Part shown: positions 48,808 to 49,887 of the stretch, piece after piece
Layout of the letters: every line of letters starts with the position of its first letter
How positions within the stretch are numbered: position 1 is the stretch's first letter
From: a bacterium
GTDB taxonomy: Bacteria; Patescibacteriota; Minisyncoccia; UBA6257; JAGOQP01
DNA length: 49,887 nt
Assembly: GCA_021844025.1 (NCBI GenBank)
Contig: JAKBUF010000003.1
Location: 1-49,887 of the forward strand
Direction of reading: 5' to 3'
Program-made: the position numbers and the translations under genes
The notes under the pieces: generated by a model
What the model was told of the DNA's origin: nothing
The model's input: the letters and a program-made list of their open reading frames with translations, nothing else
Database searches by the model: none

Positions 48808-49434
48808 AAATGCTTTTCCAACTACTATTCCGATTATGGTGCCAAATATAATGCCGGCAATAAATTCAGAAAACCAATGAATACTGGTAGATACTCCGAT
48901 CCCAATGTAAAGCGCATAGAGCGGAGCAAGATACCGAATTGCTTTTGAGTGTGGGTACAGAGTTACCAGCGAAAACGCCATAGCAAACGCAACGGTGGTG
49001 TGAGACGAGGGCCATCCCCAAAACATACCATGTTTTAAAATGCCAAAATTAAATTGATGACTTATATCTATTGTTGTTTCGTGGGGTGGCTGTATTCTTC
49101 CGGTGAACGCTTTATAAAAAGACGAAACCATAAGCCCCATAAGAGCGGCTTGGCCGAGTGCCCATCCGGTGTTTATTATTCTTTTACTCTTTTTAATTAG
49201 TCCAATTCCAAAGAGTACTATGGGTGCTATGATGGGCATTTGTCCGCCAACAATGACTGCGGTAAAGAATGGGGTACTCCTCCCCACGGCATATACGTGT
49301 GTGAAATACCACCAATCAAATCCCGAGAGTACAATTCCGGCAGTAAGTACCATTGCTACTCCTTGCCACAACAAATTATAACCTTTGAACAATCGCGCAA
49401 TGTTTTTGGGTATGGTGGTAAAAAATGTCTTCAT
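48787..49434 (-). CDS. PAP2-like membrane phosphatase, divergent
   Basis: 215 aa, about six helices. KAFTGRIQPP, GWPSSHTTVAFAMAF and SIHWFSEFIAGIIFG correspond to the three acid-phosphatase motifs; the third lacks the usual Arg-x3-Gly spacing but keeps the His. A lipid-phosphate substrate is likely. Second PAP2 gene within 3 kb. Confidence 0.8.
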   Translation of the reverse strand: MKTFFTTIPKNIARLFKGYNLLWQGVAMVLTAGIVLSGFDWWYFTHVYAVGRSTPFFTAVIVGGQMPIIAPIVLFGIGLIKKSKRIINTGWALGQAALMGLMVSSFYKAFTGRIQPPHETTIDISHQFNFGILKHGMFWGWPSSHTTVAFAMAFSLVTLYPHSKAIRYLAPLYALYIGIGVSTSIHWFSEFIAGIIFGTIIGIVVGKAFKKAPSS

Positions 49435-49435
49435 T

Positions 49436-49887
49436 CTAATTTAATAATTTTAATAATTCTTCGGCTTTTTCTTGAGTATCTAGATCAATAAGATGTCCTT
49501 TTAAATCAACATACCCGATTCTATGCCCGTCTTTTACTAATTGTGAAAATATGTCGGTCATTTTCTCTATGTGGTCCAACCCCTCTATTGCCAGAGGATT
49601 TAGAATACTAAATACGCCGCAAGTAAAATAGTCACCAACCTCTTCTTTTGATATTCTTGTGACTATTTCTCCTTCTGTTTTTACGTTGTAATCTCCCACT
49701 TGATATTTGCTCACGCCTATAATTCCATCATATGGGTTAGTAGACAGTAACCCCTTTAATCTTTTCACAAAATTTACTAGTGAATTTTGTGAAAAATAAA
49801 TATCTCCGAAAATATATATACAGGGAATATATTTTTTAAAATTGAAAAATAAGTTACCCAATCCGGAAATATTTGTTCTATCTATCT
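49436..49887 (-). CDS. C-terminal part of a nucleotidyltransferase
   Basis: An open frame runs off the right edge with no stop or clear start in the visible part (a TTG at 49861 is inside the frame). Features of sugar-nucleotide or NTP transferases: YIFGDIYFS (the metal Asp, as in GD), GVSKYQVGDYNV, FTCGVFSILNPLAIEG, ending LIDLDTQEKAEELLKLLN. Ends 1 bp before the PAP2 gene, so co-transcription is likely. Substrate unknown. Confidence 0.7.
   Translation of the reverse strand, partial: IDRTNISGLGNLFFNFKKYIPCIYIFGDIYFSQNSLVNFVKRLKGLLSTNPYDGIIGVSKYQVGDYNVKTEGEIVTRISKEEVGDYFTCGVFSILNPLAIEGLDHIEKMTDIFSQLVKDGHRIGYVDLKGHLIDLDTQEKAEELLKLLN

Noticed and set aside
1-49887. tRNA genes
   Set aside because: No GTTCRANTC-type T-loop with a matching acceptor stem was noticed by eye; a covariance scan was not possible.

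Overview
The window looks like a chromosome piece from a Candidate Phyla Radiation (Patescibacteria) bacterium, most likely a Parcubacteria-type lineage. The evidence is an AT-rich genome with small genes, a ribosomal-protein superoperon with no rpmD (uL30) between rpsE and rplO, bL9 present, and mostly Shine-Dalgarno-free starts on core genes. UGA is used as a stop (for example def and the 24-codon ORF at 48718), which argues against the recoded Gracilibacteria/Absconditabacteria. The lineage is inferred from gene content; no phylogeny was run.

Layout. 1-81: start of a possible transposase running off the left edge. 170-693: RNase P RNA with its own promoter and an AT-rich insertion. 734-3017: small accessory genes and a LOG-family hydrolase. 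3078-9579: a membrane-anchored surface-type protein, then infA-rpmJ-rpsM-rpsK-rpsD-rpoA-rplQ, tuf and rpsJ. A membrane-protein gene at 9737 splits rpsJ from the remaining S10/spc block (rplC to secY, 10394-20544). adk, map, a glycosyltransferase-like gene, greA and lysS follow.

25073-36897 carries serS, an FtsQ-like gene, tyrS, ychF and gltX, interrupted by minus-strand accessory genes and by a VirD4/TraG-type ATPase with a small partner. 36911-44391 holds an M23 peptidase with coiled coils, small membrane genes, a PD-(D/E)XK nuclease, rpmA, rplI, an S41 protease and the def-fmt pair. 44425 to the end holds a Nudix-like protein, endonuclease III, an AlkD-like glycosylase, two PAP2 phosphatases, an acyltransferase, a Cys-containing micropeptide unit and the C-terminal part of a nucleotidyltransferase.

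Expression signals fall into two styles. Many core or single genes have a -10 hexamer ending about 7-13 nt before ATG, so their mRNAs should be leaderless or nearly so, and ribosomal genes lack Shine-Dalgarno sequences. Accessory hypothetical genes, mostly on the minus strand, instead have TTGACA-N17 promoters, real leaders and clear Shine-Dalgarno sequences.

The most unusual feature is a 129-131 nt element present three times, each ending exactly at the start codon of a gene (serS at 25073, the ATPase partner at 32527, rpmA at 40437). Its ends form a 16-19 bp stem with a compensatory change, and the stem extends into the AUG, so it could hide the start codon. Each copy begins with another ATG that opens a short upstream ORF. 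It could be a translational control RNA, a start-codon-targeted mobile element, or both. A second candidate is the autonomous unit at 48602-48807: promoter, nested hairpin leader, very strong Shine-Dalgarno sequence, a 24-aa three-cysteine peptide, and a perfect terminator overlapping the stop codon.
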